64,000 nt of DNA from an uncultured Lachnospiraceae bacterium (GCA_900539715.1 UQDA01000002.1:62001-126000), one strand, 5' to 3'; shown: positions 25,216 to 34,146, counted from the first letter of the stretch. Numbers and translations are program-made. The notes: generated from the letters alone by a model not told the origin.

Positions 25216-26268
25216 ATGAGCAAAATAAAGAAAAAAAGATGGCTGTCCGCGTTCCTTTTCGGGATAGCGGCCAGCCTTTTTCTTGTGTCCGGACTTTATG
25301 GGATTCCGGCACAGGCAAAACAAACGGATAAAAGCGTGACGATCGTAATCGACCCGGGACACGGGGGAGTGGGCGGACGCAATGAAGGCGGCATCGTCGG
25401 GGCAACGAAGGAAAAGCATGCGACGCTTTTGACCGCGCAGGCGATGAAGCAGGTATTGGAACAGTTCGAGGGCGTGGAGGTCTATCTGACCCGTACGCAG
25501 GATATGGAGGTTTCACTGGCACAGCGCGCCCAGACTGCCAAAGAGCGGGGGGCGGATATGCTCGTTTCCCTGCACTATAATATGTCCTCGGGCCATGACC
25601 TTTACGGGACGGAGTGCTGGACATCGGCGTTTGGCATAAGCTATGCGGCCGGTCAGAGCTTCGGACGGCTGTGGTTAAAGGATATGACGGCACAGTACGG
25701 CCTGCACAGCAGGGGCACCAAGGTGAAGCTTGGAAGCCGGGGGACTGATTATTACGGCGTCATCCGGGAAGCCCATAACAGGGGGATTCCGTGCGTGATA
25801 CTGGAGCACTGTTATCTGGATAATCCCAATGACAGCGCCGCTGCATCAACGCCGGAACAGTTTGTTCAGATGGGCGTGACGGACGCCCTGAGCGTGGCAA
25901 AATATTACCGGCTGAAGTCAGCGGCGCTGGGAATAGACTATTCCGGGGCGGTTCATGAGAAGGTGTCGGCTCCGGCGGGAGGAAAGGCATTCCCTGACCA
26001 GACGCCGCCGGTTATCCTGTCGGCAAATGCGCGCCGCAGCGGCGATTCGGTGCAGATAGGCATTTCCGCACAGGATGCAGAGTCCGGCGTGCGGTATTTT
26101 TCATACTCTATCAACGGAGGCGTTACCTGGTCGCCGCTTCAGAGATGGGCAGCGGACGGAGCGAATGCTTCCTATACGGTCCCGGTTCCCGCAGGGACGG
26201 ATTCCGTCATGGTGCGGGTGCAGAATGCGTATGACCTGACAGCGGACACAGTGGTGCAGGCAGGATAG
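25216..26268 (+). CDS. N-acetylmuramoyl-L-alanine amidase (Amidase_3)
   Basis: The protein has 350 residues. It has an N-terminal signal sequence or anchor (about 9-34, ending PAQAKQ), so it acts outside the membrane. The amidase_3 domain (about 40-225) has the zinc ligands H49 (DPGHGG), E57 (NEGG) and H120 (SLHYNMS) and the catalytic E197 (ILEHCYLDN). A C-terminal Ig-like domain (about 268-350, with YSINGG) follows and may bind wall polymers. It cleaves the amide bond between MurNAc and the stem peptide. The neighbouring ylbJ could indicate a sporulation or germination role, but the catalytic domain alone does not show that. Confidence 0.92.
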   Translation: MSKIKKKRWLSAFLFGIAASLFLVSGLYGIPAQAKQTDKSVTIVIDPGHGGVGGRNEGGIVGATKEKHATLLTAQAMKQVLEQFEGVEVYLTRTQDMEVSLAQRAQTAKERGADMLVSLHYNMSSGHDLYGTECWTSAFGISYAAGQSFGRLWLKDMTAQYGLHSRGTKVKLGSRGTDYYGVIREAHNRGIPCVILEHCYLDNPNDSAAASTPEQFVQMGVTDALSVAKYYRLKSAALGIDYSGAVHEKVSAPAGGKAFPDQTPPVILSANARRSGDSVQIGISAQDAESGVRYFSYSINGGVTWSPLQRWAADGANASYTVPVPAGTDSVMVRVQNAYDLTADTVVQAG

Positions 26269-26275
26269 TCTTTTC

Positions 26276-27220
26276 CTACAAAAGCGGAACGGCCTGATAC
26301 CACATCGCGGTCAGCGCAGTCAGCACCGCCTTATGAAAAACATATTCTTTCATGGACAGCTCGGTCCCCTGGATGCAGCTGTAGGTCTGGGAGATGCAGG
26401 ACAGCCCGCCGAAGGGCAGGACAATGTAAGCCCATATCCGGGCGCTTTGCGGCAGTTTTGCCAGCCCGCTTGTAATCTCAAACAGCGGGGACATCAAGGC
26501 GGTCAGAGTCGGATATGACCGGAAAAGGAGCATCGGGAGCAGATTTAAGAGGCTGCAGAATATCATGTAGCCACCGAGGGCGGTGATGGAGGAAAGCCCT
26601 GACAGGATGGATTCATGCAGACTAAACAGCAACCGGGAGGGCGTGAGAGGAGCGGATGCAGGCGTTTTCAAACTGCTGTAAAGCAATTTTTTCCCGGATT
26701 CCAAAGGAATGCTCCGGTACAGCGTATATCTTAGCACGATGCCATAAACAAACGGCAGCGCATACATTCCGAGCCAGACGGCGGCAGGGTTTTGAACGGG
26801 GAACAGGCTGAGCATATATCCTGAAAAATAGACAGGCCCGATGTTGTTGGTAAACGCCAGCAGCAGCGAGGCCTCTTTTTTTGTCAGCTTTCCGGCCGTA
26901 AGGCTTTGAGCACATACTTTTGCCCCCATGGGAAAGCCGCACAAAAATCCGACCAGGACACAATAAAGACAGGAATCGGACAGACGAAAGACAGGACGCA
27001 GCACAGGCGCAAAGAACGAGGCGATGCTGTCCGAAAGCTCCAGCCGGATGAGCAGCCCTGAAAGGATCATAAAAGGGAGGAGAGCCGGTATCATTTTTAA
27101 AAACCAGAGATTTAATCCGTCTAAAGCCAGAGCGGCAGAACGGTCCGGAAACAGCAGCATGGATATCGTCATTGCCGTTAAAAAAAGAAGGGTTATATAT
27201 TTTATGAGCTTTTTTTGCAT
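26276..27220 (-). CDS. ylbJ: Sporulation integral membrane protein YlbJ
   Basis: The protein has 314 residues from ATG 27220 (a TTG at 27232 is also possible). It is polytopic with about eight helices and carries nucleoside-recognition (Gate) domain features: WFLKMIPALLPFMILSG near 38, GFLCGFPMGAK near 91, AFTNNIGPVYFSGYML near 123 and PFGGLSCISQT near 268. In Bacillus ylbJ is expressed in sporulation and lies next to ylbH (rsmD) and ylbI (coaD), as here, although it is on the opposite strand. It converges on the amidase gene with only 7 bases between the stops. Confidence 0.9.
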   Translation of the reverse strand: MQKKLIKYITLLFLTAMTISMLLFPDRSAALALDGLNLWFLKMIPALLPFMILSGLLIRLELSDSIASFFAPVLRPVFRLSDSCLYCVLVGFLCGFPMGAKVCAQSLTAGKLTKKEASLLLAFTNNIGPVYFSGYMLSLFPVQNPAAVWLGMYALPFVYGIVLRYTLYRSIPLESGKKLLYSSLKTPASAPLTPSRLLFSLHESILSGLSSITALGGYMIFCSLLNLLPMLLFRSYPTLTALMSPLFEITSGLAKLPQSARIWAYIVLPFGGLSCISQTYSCIQGTELSMKEYVFHKAVLTALTAMWYQAVPLL

Positions 27221-27299
27221 TCTTTCTACCAAAGCATCCCGAATTATAGTATACTAGAGCATATGAGGAACGGGAAAAAATCATGCAGGGAGGGACATT

Positions 27300-27998
27300 T
27301 TGATCAGGCTGGATAAATTTTTGTGTGAAACAGGCGCAGGGAGCCGCAGCGATGTGAAGCTTCTGATAAAAAAGGGACGGGTCACCGTAAACGGCACAGC
27401 AGTGAAAGCGCCGGAGCTTAAGGTAGATGAACACAGCGACCGGGTCGCACTGGACGGGAATCTGCTTTCCTATGAGAAATACGTTTATTACATGCTTCAC
27501 AAGCCGGCGGGATGTGTGACGGCGACACGGGACAAACATGAAAAGACTGTGATGGAGCTTTTAAAGGATGCGCCGGGAAAAGACCTTTTTCCGGTAGGAC
27601 GGCTGGATAAGGATACGGAGGGGCTTTTGCTCATTACAAACGACGGAGCGCTTTCTCATCGCCTGCTTTCGCCCGCAAAGCATGTGGATAAAACGTATCT
27701 GGTCAGGACGGCTGACGCTGTGACGGAAGAGATGCTTTGCCGTCTGGAAGAAGGCGTGGATATCGGGGACGAAAAGCCGACGCTCCCGGCAAAAGCGGTA
27801 TTGACCAAAGAGGGAGACCTTTTGCTGACGATTACGGAAGGTCGTTTTCATCAGGTCAAACGGATGCTTTTTGCAGTAGGCAATGAAGTCGTATATTTAA
27901 AACGCCTTTCGATGGGGGCGCTCACACTTGACGGAAGGCTGTCAAAAGGGGAATACAGGGCGCTGACAGAGGAAGAAAAGACTGCGCTCGGCGTATGA
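27300..27998 (+). CDS. RsuA/RluB-type pseudouridine synthase
   Basis: The protein has 232 residues with a TTG start at 27300 after AGGGAGGGA. An S4 RNA-binding domain (about 1-58, IRLDKFLCETGAGSR) precedes the synthase domain, whose catalytic Asp is D103 in GRLDKDTEGLLL. The size and the HVDKTYLVRT motif point to the 16S rRNA pseudouridine-516 (RsuA) subgroup; an RluB-type 23S specificity cannot be ruled out. It diverges from ylbJ. Confidence 0.92.
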   Translation: MIRLDKFLCETGAGSRSDVKLLIKKGRVTVNGTAVKAPELKVDEHSDRVALDGNLLSYEKYVYYMLHKPAGCVTATRDKHEKTVMELLKDAPGKDLFPVGRLDKDTEGLLLITNDGALSHRLLSPAKHVDKTYLVRTADAVTEEMLCRLEEGVDIGDEKPTLPAKAVLTKEGDLLLTITEGRFHQVKRMLFAVGNEVVYLKRLSMGALTLDGRLSKGEYRALTEEEKTALGV

Positions 27999-28058
27999 GT
28001 CGCAGCATTTCCCGACGGTAACGCGTCAGGGGATTTAAGCGGCAGAACAGGAGGTCAT

Positions 28059-28838
28059 ATGGGAAATATCATCGTGATAACGGGTGCTTCCAGCGGGATG
28101 GGTCGGGAATTTGCCATGCAGCTCGACCGGGGACTTTCTTCGGTGGACGAATTCTGGCTGGTGGCAAGGAGGATAGACCGGATGAAGGAGATGGCTGCGA
28201 AAATGCGCCATCAGGTCAAAATCCTTCCTTTGGATCTGACGAATGAAGGTGACCTGGATATTTTAAAGGAAAGCCTGGAGGAAGAAAAGCCGGCGGTGAG
28301 GATGCTGATAAACTGTGCCGGTTATGGGATGATGGGCGATGTGGAGCAGATTCCGCAGAAGGAGCAGGCGGGGCAGGTGGACTTAAACTGCCGCGCTCTT
28401 GTGGAAGTAACGCAGATGTGCCTGCCTTATATGAGAAAAAAGAGCCGCATCATCCAGCTTGCCAGCAGCGCGGCGTTTCTGCCTCAGCCGGGATTTGCGG
28501 TATATGCGGCGACCAAGTCTTTTGTGCTGAGTTTTTCCCGGGCGCTGCGGGCAGAATTAAAGCAGAAGCAGATTTATGTGACGACGGTATGTCCGGGACC
28601 GGTGCGGACGGAATTTTTTGAAGTGGCAGAACAGTATGCCTCTACGCTGGCTATTAAAAAATATACGATGGTGGAAGCAGAGCGCGTCGTAAGAGAAGCG
28701 CTGCAGGCGAGCTGTAAAAACAGGCCGATGTCGGTATGCAGCCTGCCAATGCAGCTTTTCTGGGCGGGAACGCGCCTGCTGCCGCAGGATGCGATGCTCT
28801 GGGCTGCCCAGATGATGCGCAGGAAAGGAAGTAATTGA
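28059..28838 (+). CDS. Short-chain dehydrogenase/reductase
   Basis: The protein has 259 residues with a classical SDR layout: nucleotide-binding TGASSGMG at 8-15, NCAGYG near 86-91, a catalytic serine in QLASSAAFL near 135 and Y149-x3-K153. The region following the first strand has Arg residues (VARRIDR), which suggests NADPH preference. The substrate is unknown; the C-terminal PMQLFWAGTRLLP stretch resembles DltE/YqjQ-type SDRs. It overlaps the next gene by 4 bases (TTGA). Confidence 0.9.
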   Translation: MGNIIVITGASSGMGREFAMQLDRGLSSVDEFWLVARRIDRMKEMAAKMRHQVKILPLDLTNEGDLDILKESLEEEKPAVRMLINCAGYGMMGDVEQIPQKEQAGQVDLNCRALVEVTQMCLPYMRKKSRIIQLASSAAFLPQPGFAVYAATKSFVLSFSRALRAELKQKQIYVTTVCPGPVRTEFFEVAEQYASTLAIKKYTMVEAERVVREALQASCKNRPMSVCSLPMQLFWAGTRLLPQDAMLWAAQMMRRKGSN

Positions 28839-29428
28839 CAAGAAAGATGAAGGCTGGAAAGAAAAAACTGCAAAAAGGTGAAAAAGGTTATCTTGCATGG
28901 AATCAAAAAATGTCGGCGCTCAAAACGCTCATCCTGTTTCTGATGCCGCTTGCGGTATTTGCGATGGGGTGGTGGTCTACCGGAAAAAGGGAAAATCTTT
29001 TGACGATAGTAGCCATCCTGGGATGTCTGCCCGCATGCAGGAGCGCGGCAAACCTTGTGGCGCTCCTGCGCTGTAAGGGGATTTCAGAAGCGGATTACCG
29101 GAAGATACTGCCTCATGTAAACGGCTGTACGGCATTTGCGGAGCTGGCGTTTACAAGCTATGAAAAAACATGGCAGATACGTCATATGGCGTTTGCAGGA
29201 AATGACCTTATCGGTTATACAGACCAGGAAAAATGCGACCCGAAAGCGTGCGAAAAGCATTTGCATCAGCTTTTTTCCCAGAACCAGATGGGCGGCGTGA
29301 ACATCAGAATATTTACGGACCTGCCGCGTTATGTGAACCGTCTGGATGAGATACAGAAAAAAGAAACGGAAAAGGACAGTGATCTGTCGGCACAGGTATC
29401 CTCCCTGCTGACGGCAGTCTCTTTATAG
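28835..29428 (+). CDS. Unknown membrane protein with cytoplasmic domain
   Basis: The protein has 197 residues and starts at TTG 28835 after AGGAAAGGAAG. Two hydrophobic helices at about 29-46 and 53-72 form a hairpin; a soluble domain with scattered His/Cys residues occupies about 85-180. No motif is recognised. It is embedded in a chain of very close genes (SDR upstream, RluA-type synthase 8 bases downstream), so it is co-transcribed with RNA-modification genes, but this gives no firm clue to function. Confidence 0.78.
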   Translation: MTRKMKAGKKKLQKGEKGYLAWNQKMSALKTLILFLMPLAVFAMGWWSTGKRENLLTIVAILGCLPACRSAANLVALLRCKGISEADYRKILPHVNGCTAFAELAFTSYEKTWQIRHMAFAGNDLIGYTDQEKCDPKACEKHLHQLFSQNQMGGVNIRIFTDLPRYVNRLDEIQKKETEKDSDLSAQVSSLLTAVSL

Positions 29429-29436
29429 GTGTCGCC

Positions 29437-30531
29437 ATGAGAAATGTCAAGATAGGACCGAATGAAGCGGGACAGCGGCTCGATAAGTTTTTGCACAAAT
29501 ATATGAAAGGCGGGAGCACATCGTTTTTTTATAAGATGCTCCGGAAAAAAAATATCGTCGTAAACGGACAGAAATGCACCGGGAACGAGAAGCTGTGCGT
29601 AGGGGATGAGGTAAAGCTGTTTCTGGCAGAGGAGACGCTGGAAAAATTCGGCGCGCCGAAGCTGTCCGGCGGCAATGCGGCGAAAGCGCCGGATACGGCG
29701 GCTTATGAGAAGGCATTTCGGACGTTCGGGCAGATATCCATATTATATGAAAACGGGGATATCCTGGCGCTGGATAAACCGGCAGGGATACTTTCCCAGA
29801 AGGCATCAGCATCGGATTTGTCTGCCAACGAATGGCTGACAGGATATCTTCTGGCATCCGGGGATATGAGCGCGCAGCAGCTTTTAACCTTCCGTCCATC
29901 GGTATGCAACCGTCTGGACCGCAATACGAGCGGGCTTTTGCTGTGTGGAAAGAGCCTTGCAGGGAGCAGGCTTTTGACGGAGCAGATACGGGACCGTCGG
30001 ATAGGGAAATTTTACAGGCTGATATTGCTTGGCAGGATGGAGACGGCGGGAATCTTTACGGGAGAGCTGTCTAAAGATGCAAAAAACAATCAGGTAAAGA
30101 TAACGGGAGTGTCCGCAGAAGCTTCGGGAAACGATGTCCCGGACAGCTCCGGACAGACAGATACGCAGCGGATAAAGACCGGTATCCGCCCGCTTATGAC
30201 CGGGGGTTTGCCGGGCATCGGAGAGGTGACCTATGCGGAAGCAGAGCTGTTTACCGGAAAGCCTCACCAGATACGGGCGCATTTTGCGTCGATGGGATAT
30301 CCGCTCCTGGGCGACCCGAAATACGGGAATCCTGCCAAGAACCGGGAGAGCGCGAAGCGCTATGGCGTCGGCAGGCAGCTTCTGCACGCATACCGGGTGG
30401 AATTTTCGGACAGCACAGGAAGCATTCTGACAGAAAGAGAAATCGTCTGTCCGCTGCCGGAGGATTTTGAAAGGACGCTTGGCTGTATGAAGGACTGCCG
30501 TATCCTGGACGCGGCGATGGCAGAACGATAA
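29437..30531 (+). CDS. RluA family pseudouridine synthase
   Basis: The protein has 364 residues. An N-terminal S4 domain (about 8-68, GQRLDKFLHKY) is followed by the RluA catalytic domain with D161 in CNRLDRNTSGLLL, LDKPAGILSQ near 111-120 and KPHQIRAHFASMGYPLLGDPKYG near 275. It most resembles RluC/RluD enzymes acting on 23S rRNA, but the target uridines cannot be read from sequence. There is an insertion of about 45 residues between the RLILLGRM strand and the VTYAEAE strand (about 225-265). Confidence 0.92.
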   Translation: MRNVKIGPNEAGQRLDKFLHKYMKGGSTSFFYKMLRKKNIVVNGQKCTGNEKLCVGDEVKLFLAEETLEKFGAPKLSGGNAAKAPDTAAYEKAFRTFGQISILYENGDILALDKPAGILSQKASASDLSANEWLTGYLLASGDMSAQQLLTFRPSVCNRLDRNTSGLLLCGKSLAGSRLLTEQIRDRRIGKFYRLILLGRMETAGIFTGELSKDAKNNQVKITGVSAEASGNDVPDSSGQTDTQRIKTGIRPLMTGGLPGIGEVTYAEAELFTGKPHQIRAHFASMGYPLLGDPKYGNPAKNRESAKRYGVGRQLLHAYRVEFSDSTGSILTEREIVCPLPEDFERTLGCMKDCRILDAAMAER

Positions 30532-30597
30532 AGGAACGAAAGAATAAAAAACAAAAAATAAAACATAAAAGAACGAAGGGAAAAGGACAGATCGGCG

Positions 30598-31137
30598 ATG
30601 GCAACATGGAGTACCCGGGGGCTGCGCGGTTCCACACTGGAGGATTTAATAAACCGCACGAATGAAAAATATATGGATAGTAATCTGGCGCTCGTACAGA
30701 AGATTCCGACGCCGATCACGCCGATAAAGATCGATAAGGAGAGCAGACACATCACGCTGGCATATTTTGACCAGAAGAGTACGGTCGATTATATCGGCGT
30801 GGTGCAGGGCATCCCGGTGTGCTTTGATGCGAAGGAATGCGCGCAGGATACATTTGCGCTGCAAAATATCCACGCTCATCAGGTGGCGTTTATGGAACGG
30901 TTTGAACGCCAGCGGGGCGTGGCTTTTTTTCTGATATATTATTCTCATAGGGACAGATTTTATTATCTTCCGTATGCCCATTTAAGATATTTCTGGGACA
31001 GGGCGCAGGAGGGAGGGCGCAAAAGCTTCCGGATGGACGAGCTGAATCCGGAATATTTCCTCCCGAAAAAAAACGGGGTCTTCGTGCCCTATCTGGATGT
31101 CCTGCAAAAGGATCTGGATGACCGGACGGAGGAATAA
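30598..31137 (+). CDS. recU: Holliday junction resolvase RecU
   Basis: RecU is the Firmicutes resolvase that cuts junctions processed by RuvAB. The product has 179 residues. It carries the RecU nuclease pattern: STRGLRGSTLEDLIN at the N-terminus, KIPTPITPI near 35-43, the catalytic core KSTVDYIG near 60-67 and CFDAKEC near 75-81, then NIHAHQVAFMERF. A lone recU not linked to a PBP gene is seen here; it lies between the RluA-type synthase and a Nudix gene. Confidence 0.93.
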   Translation: MATWSTRGLRGSTLEDLINRTNEKYMDSNLALVQKIPTPITPIKIDKESRHITLAYFDQKSTVDYIGVVQGIPVCFDAKECAQDTFALQNIHAHQVAFMERFERQRGVAFFLIYYSHRDRFYYLPYAHLRYFWDRAQEGGRKSFRMDELNPEYFLPKKNGVFVPYLDVLQKDLDDRTEE

Positions 31138-31157
31138 AGAAAGACGAGGAACTAAAA

Positions 31158-31694
31158 ATGAGTATGCAGGCAGGAGCTTTGACGACGCTGTGTTATCTGG
31201 AAAAGGACGGATGCTATCTGATGATGCACCGGGTCAAAAAGAAAAATGACGTTAATCAGGATAAATGGATAGGTGTGGGTGGACATGCGGAAAGCTATGA
31301 AAGCCCGGAGGATTGTCTTTTGCGCGAGGTGAAGGAGGAAACGGGGCTGGAGCTGACGGGCTATCGTTTCCGGGGCATCGTCACCTTTGCGCTCAAGGGA
31401 GTAGAGACTCAGTATATGTGCCTGTATACGGCGGACCGCTGGGAAGGGGAGTTAAACTGGGACTGCCCGGAAGGAACGCTGGAGTGGATTCCAAAGAAAG
31501 ACGTGAAACAGCTGGCGCTCTGGGATGGGGACCTCATATTTTTTAAGCTGCTGGAAGAGGAGCATCCGTTTTTTTCGCTGAAGCTTGTCTATGAAGGGAA
31601 TATGCTGAAGGAGTGTGTATTGGACGGTCAGAGCCTGGACTGGGAGCACTTTTTGGCGGAAGACGGCGTGCTTTCCATAAAGGGAAGCCTGTGA
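31158..31694 (+). CDS. Nudix hydrolase (8-oxo-dGTPase-like)
   Basis: The protein has 178 residues. The Nudix box G-x5-E-x7-REVKEETGL is at 42-64. The N-terminal pattern TTLCYLEKDGCYLMMHRVKK and the later W-E-G-E-L-NWDCPEGTLEW resemble MutT/MTH1-like 8-oxo-purine hydrolases, which sanitise the nucleotide pool. It lies 20 bases after recU and may share its transcript. The C-terminal approx. 50 residues are variable. Confidence 0.87.
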   Translation: MSMQAGALTTLCYLEKDGCYLMMHRVKKKNDVNQDKWIGVGGHAESYESPEDCLLREVKEETGLELTGYRFRGIVTFALKGVETQYMCLYTADRWEGELNWDCPEGTLEWIPKKDVKQLALWDGDLIFFKLLEEEHPFFSLKLVYEGNMLKECVLDGQSLDWEHFLAEDGVLSIKGSL

Positions 31695-31720
31695 ATTTTT
31701 GATGACGGAGAGATAGTGAG

Positions 31721-31746
31721 AACAATAAGCCTGATAACTTATTGTT
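31721..31746 (+). other. Hairpin between Nudix and hisIE
   Basis: Perfect 9-base arms AACAATAAG and CTTATTGTT enclose an 8-base loop. No T-tract follows, so it is not a normal terminator; it may be part of the hisIE leader. Confidence 0.4.
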
Positions 31747-31760
31747 CACAGGGCTGCTTG

Positions 31761-31846
31761 TGCCGGAGCGTCACAAATAGCCGTGCTGGCAGGAGAAAAA
31801 TAGTCTTCGCGATTTCTCTTTGCCGCTGTTACGTACGCTCCGGAAC
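31761..31846 (+). promoter_or_regulatory. Structured leader upstream of hisIE
   Basis: An outer stem pairs CCGGAGCGT (31763-31771) with ACGCTCCGG (31835-31843), ending just before the ribosome site of hisIE. Inside it, GGCA-GAGAAA (31788-31798) pairs with TTTCTC-TGCC (31813-31824). No known riboswitch or T-box consensus is visible. A regulatory RNA element is inferred from the nested complementarity and its position. Confidence 0.4.
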
Positions 31847-31856
31847 GGAGATTATT

Positions 31857-33143
31857 ATGTCTGGAAAAAAATTCATGCCCTGCCTGTACCTGTACCGGAA
31901 TCAGGCGGTAAAGAGCAGCGTAGACAAAACGATTGTGGAACTCGACCCGATACGGCTGACAGAACAGTTTGTCGATGCCCGGTGCGACTGCATTTATGTA
32001 CAGGACCTTTCTGAGAACGATAAAGAACACGATGAAACAGTGGACGTTATCAGGGAGCTTTGTAGCCATTCCCTTATTCCGGTGATCGGAGGCGGTCATT
32101 TGCTCCGGATGGAGGACGTAACAAAGCTGTTTTATGCAGGCTGCCATAAGGTGACCGTGAATCTGGAAAACGGGGCGGAGACAGCGCTTTTTGAGGAAGT
32201 ATCTTTAAAATTCGGCAAAGACCGGATTGTGGCAGGTGTTGACAGTCCTGCAAAGATACAGGAATATCGGGAAGCTATCGAAAAATACGCCTCAGAGGTA
32301 TATCTGTTCCATGCGGGTGGTTCAGGAGAAGCTGCGCTCACATCCCCTGTTCCGGTAACCGTATTTTTACCCGAGGTATCTCTGGAAAAACTGATAGAGG
32401 TGCTTTCCTATGCCAATATAAGCGGCGTATCGGGCAGACTCGTCAATGAGAATTTAAAAGAAGTGACGGCACTGAGAAAACTGTGTGCAGATGAAACGGG
32501 GCAAGAAGAGTCGGAAAAGATACTTCCTTTTTCAGCACTGAAAACAGGACCGGACGGTCTTGTGCCCGTGGTCGTGCAGGATGTGAAAACGGATGCGGTG
32601 CTCATGGTCGCTTATATGGACGAGCACGCTTATGAACAGACGCTGGAAACGGGCAGGATGACTTATTTCAGCCGGAGCCGCCAGCAACTCTGGGTCAAAG
32701 GGGAAATGAGCGGACATTTTCAGCAGCTCCATTCGCTGACTGCCGACTGTGATCTGGATACGCTTCTGGCAAAGGTGACGCAGGAGGGCGCCCCCTGCCA
32801 TACGGGGGCCTACAGCTGCTTTTTTAATGAAATCGCAGATTTGGGCGGAAAAGAGGAGCAGTATAATCCTCTGAAGGTGTTTGAAGAGGTATACGACATT
32901 ATCCGGGACAGAAAGGAGCATCCAAAGGAAGGTTCCTATACGAACTATCTGTTTGACAAAGGGCTGGATAAGATATTAAAAAAAGTCGGCGAAGAGGCGA
33001 CAGAGATAGTGATAGCCGCCAAAAATCCGAATCCCAATGAAGTTAAATATGAAATCGCGGATTTTTTATATCATATGATGGTGCTGATGGCACAAAAGGG
33101 GATTGACTGGGAAGAGATTACGGAGGAGCTTGCAAAGCGGTAA
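31857..33143 (+). CDS. hisIE: HisIE bifunctional enzyme with N-terminal HisA/HisF-like domain
   Basis: The protein has 428 residues from ATG 31857 (GGAG 6 bases upstream). Residues about 1-215 resemble the HisA/HisF barrel family (PCLYLYRNQAVKSS, VIGGGHLLRMEDVTKLFYAGCHKVTVN). A phosphoribosyl-AMP cyclohydrolase domain follows (about 225-325; LWVKGEMSGHFQQLH, DCDLDTLL, CHTGAYSCFF), then a phosphoribosyl-ATP pyrophosphatase domain (about 335-428; GEEATEIVIAAKN, EIADFLYHMMVLM). It performs steps 2 and 3 of histidine synthesis. Other his genes are not adjacent. Whether the barrel part is active is unclear. Confidence 0.9.
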   Translation: MSGKKFMPCLYLYRNQAVKSSVDKTIVELDPIRLTEQFVDARCDCIYVQDLSENDKEHDETVDVIRELCSHSLIPVIGGGHLLRMEDVTKLFYAGCHKVTVNLENGAETALFEEVSLKFGKDRIVAGVDSPAKIQEYREAIEKYASEVYLFHAGGSGEAALTSPVPVTVFLPEVSLEKLIEVLSYANISGVSGRLVNENLKEVTALRKLCADETGQEESEKILPFSALKTGPDGLVPVVVQDVKTDAVLMVAYMDEHAYEQTLETGRMTYFSRSRQQLWVKGEMSGHFQQLHSLTADCDLDTLLAKVTQEGAPCHTGAYSCFFNEIADLGGKEEQYNPLKVFEEVYDIIRDRKEHPKEGSYTNYLFDKGLDKILKKVGEEATEIVIAAKNPNPNEVKYEIADFLYHMMVLMAQKGIDWEEITEELAKR

Positions 33144-33218
33144 AAGGCATACATCCTTATAAAATCCTTAGAATCCTGTTTTATCATAAGAATAAAGATA
33201 CAGAAATGGAGGTTTCTT

Positions 33219-34109
33219 ATGAAAGAGAACAGGATTTTGGCAGCCGCAGCGCGGCAGGAAAGGCAGGTGCGGGGCATCAGCATAACGGGATTGAAGCTGA
33301 TCGCTCTCGTATCCATGGTGATGGATCACATTTACTATATTTTCGGTTATACAGGGCGGATACCATGGTGGTTTGGACTGGCGGGACGACTTGCCGCACC
33401 GCTGTTTTTGTTTTGCCTTGTGGAGGGCTTTACCCATACCAGGAACCGGAAAAAATATTTTGGCAGAGTGCTCTGTGTCGCGGCACCTATGGGTCTGCTG
33501 TTGTTTTTTATGCGTTTTGCGGGACTCTTTGTGCGTCCGGATGGATTTTATCCGCAAAATGCAATGCTGTCGTCTTTTTTGCTGCTCATCATCTGTTTTC
33601 AGTCATTTGACTGGATAGGGAGCAAAAAGCCCGGGAAGATCCTGGCAGGCTGTGCTGTTTTGCTCGGTCTTTTTCTATGGCCCTTTTTATTGGGATTTTG
33701 GAGTATGGCGGGGCCTGTCAGCGCAAATGTGGCCGGTATCATAGGCTATACGCTTTTGCCTATACTAAATATTTCAGGCGATGTGACGCTGCCGGTCCTT
33801 TTGTCGGGCATCGTTTTGTATGTGGCCCGGAAACACCGTAAAATACAGGTTGCAGCTCTTGTGTGCGTCAGCTTTTTATGGCACTTTGTACTTGTTTATC
33901 TGTCGGTAAAAAACCTGCCCGGATTTGAATTGTCCCAGATGTTTACGATGTATTATGAATGGCTCGGGGCTGTTTTTGCCGCCCCTCTTCTTTTGTGCTA
34001 TAACGGAAAGCGGGGCGCCGGATACGGGCCGTTTTTCTATATCTTTTATCCGGCTCATATTTATATTTTATATGCACTGTCATGGCTGTTCATGGCGATA
34101 GCCGGATGA
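33219..34109 (+). CDS. TraX family membrane protein (second copy)
   Basis: The protein has 296 residues with about seven to eight membrane helices. It shares with the 18355 protein the opening G-L-K-x-I-A-L-x-x-M-x-x-D-H-I, the PLFLFCLVEGFTHTRNRKKYFGR segment region and a C-terminal FFYIFYPAHIYILY. A membrane-embedded acyltransferase role is possible but unproven. The ribosome site (ATGGAGG) is good. It stands alone between hisIE and a two-component system. Confidence 0.85.
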   Translation: MKENRILAAAARQERQVRGISITGLKLIALVSMVMDHIYYIFGYTGRIPWWFGLAGRLAAPLFLFCLVEGFTHTRNRKKYFGRVLCVAAPMGLLLFFMRFAGLFVRPDGFYPQNAMLSSFLLLIICFQSFDWIGSKKPGKILAGCAVLLGLFLWPFLLGFWSMAGPVSANVAGIIGYTLLPILNISGDVTLPVLLSGIVLYVARKHRKIQVAALVCVSFLWHFVLVYLSVKNLPGFELSQMFTMYYEWLGAVFAAPLLLCYNGKRGAGYGPFFYIFYPAHIYILYALSWLFMAIAG

Positions 34110-34146
34110 GAGCTAAGAGAACAGTCAGCGATGAAGGGAGCTTTTT

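Noticed and set aside
26622..27539. 305-codon minus-strand frame across ylbJ and the pseudouridine synthase
   Set aside because: It overlaps two real genes in other frames and gives a Cys/Arg-rich, non-protein-like sequence.
31721..31850. T-box riboswitch before hisIE
   Set aside because: The conserved T-box sequence (AGGGTGG-type) and a terminator with T-tract are absent.
31857..33143. hisIE as one of a local histidine operon
   Set aside because: No other his gene lies within several kilobases on either side.
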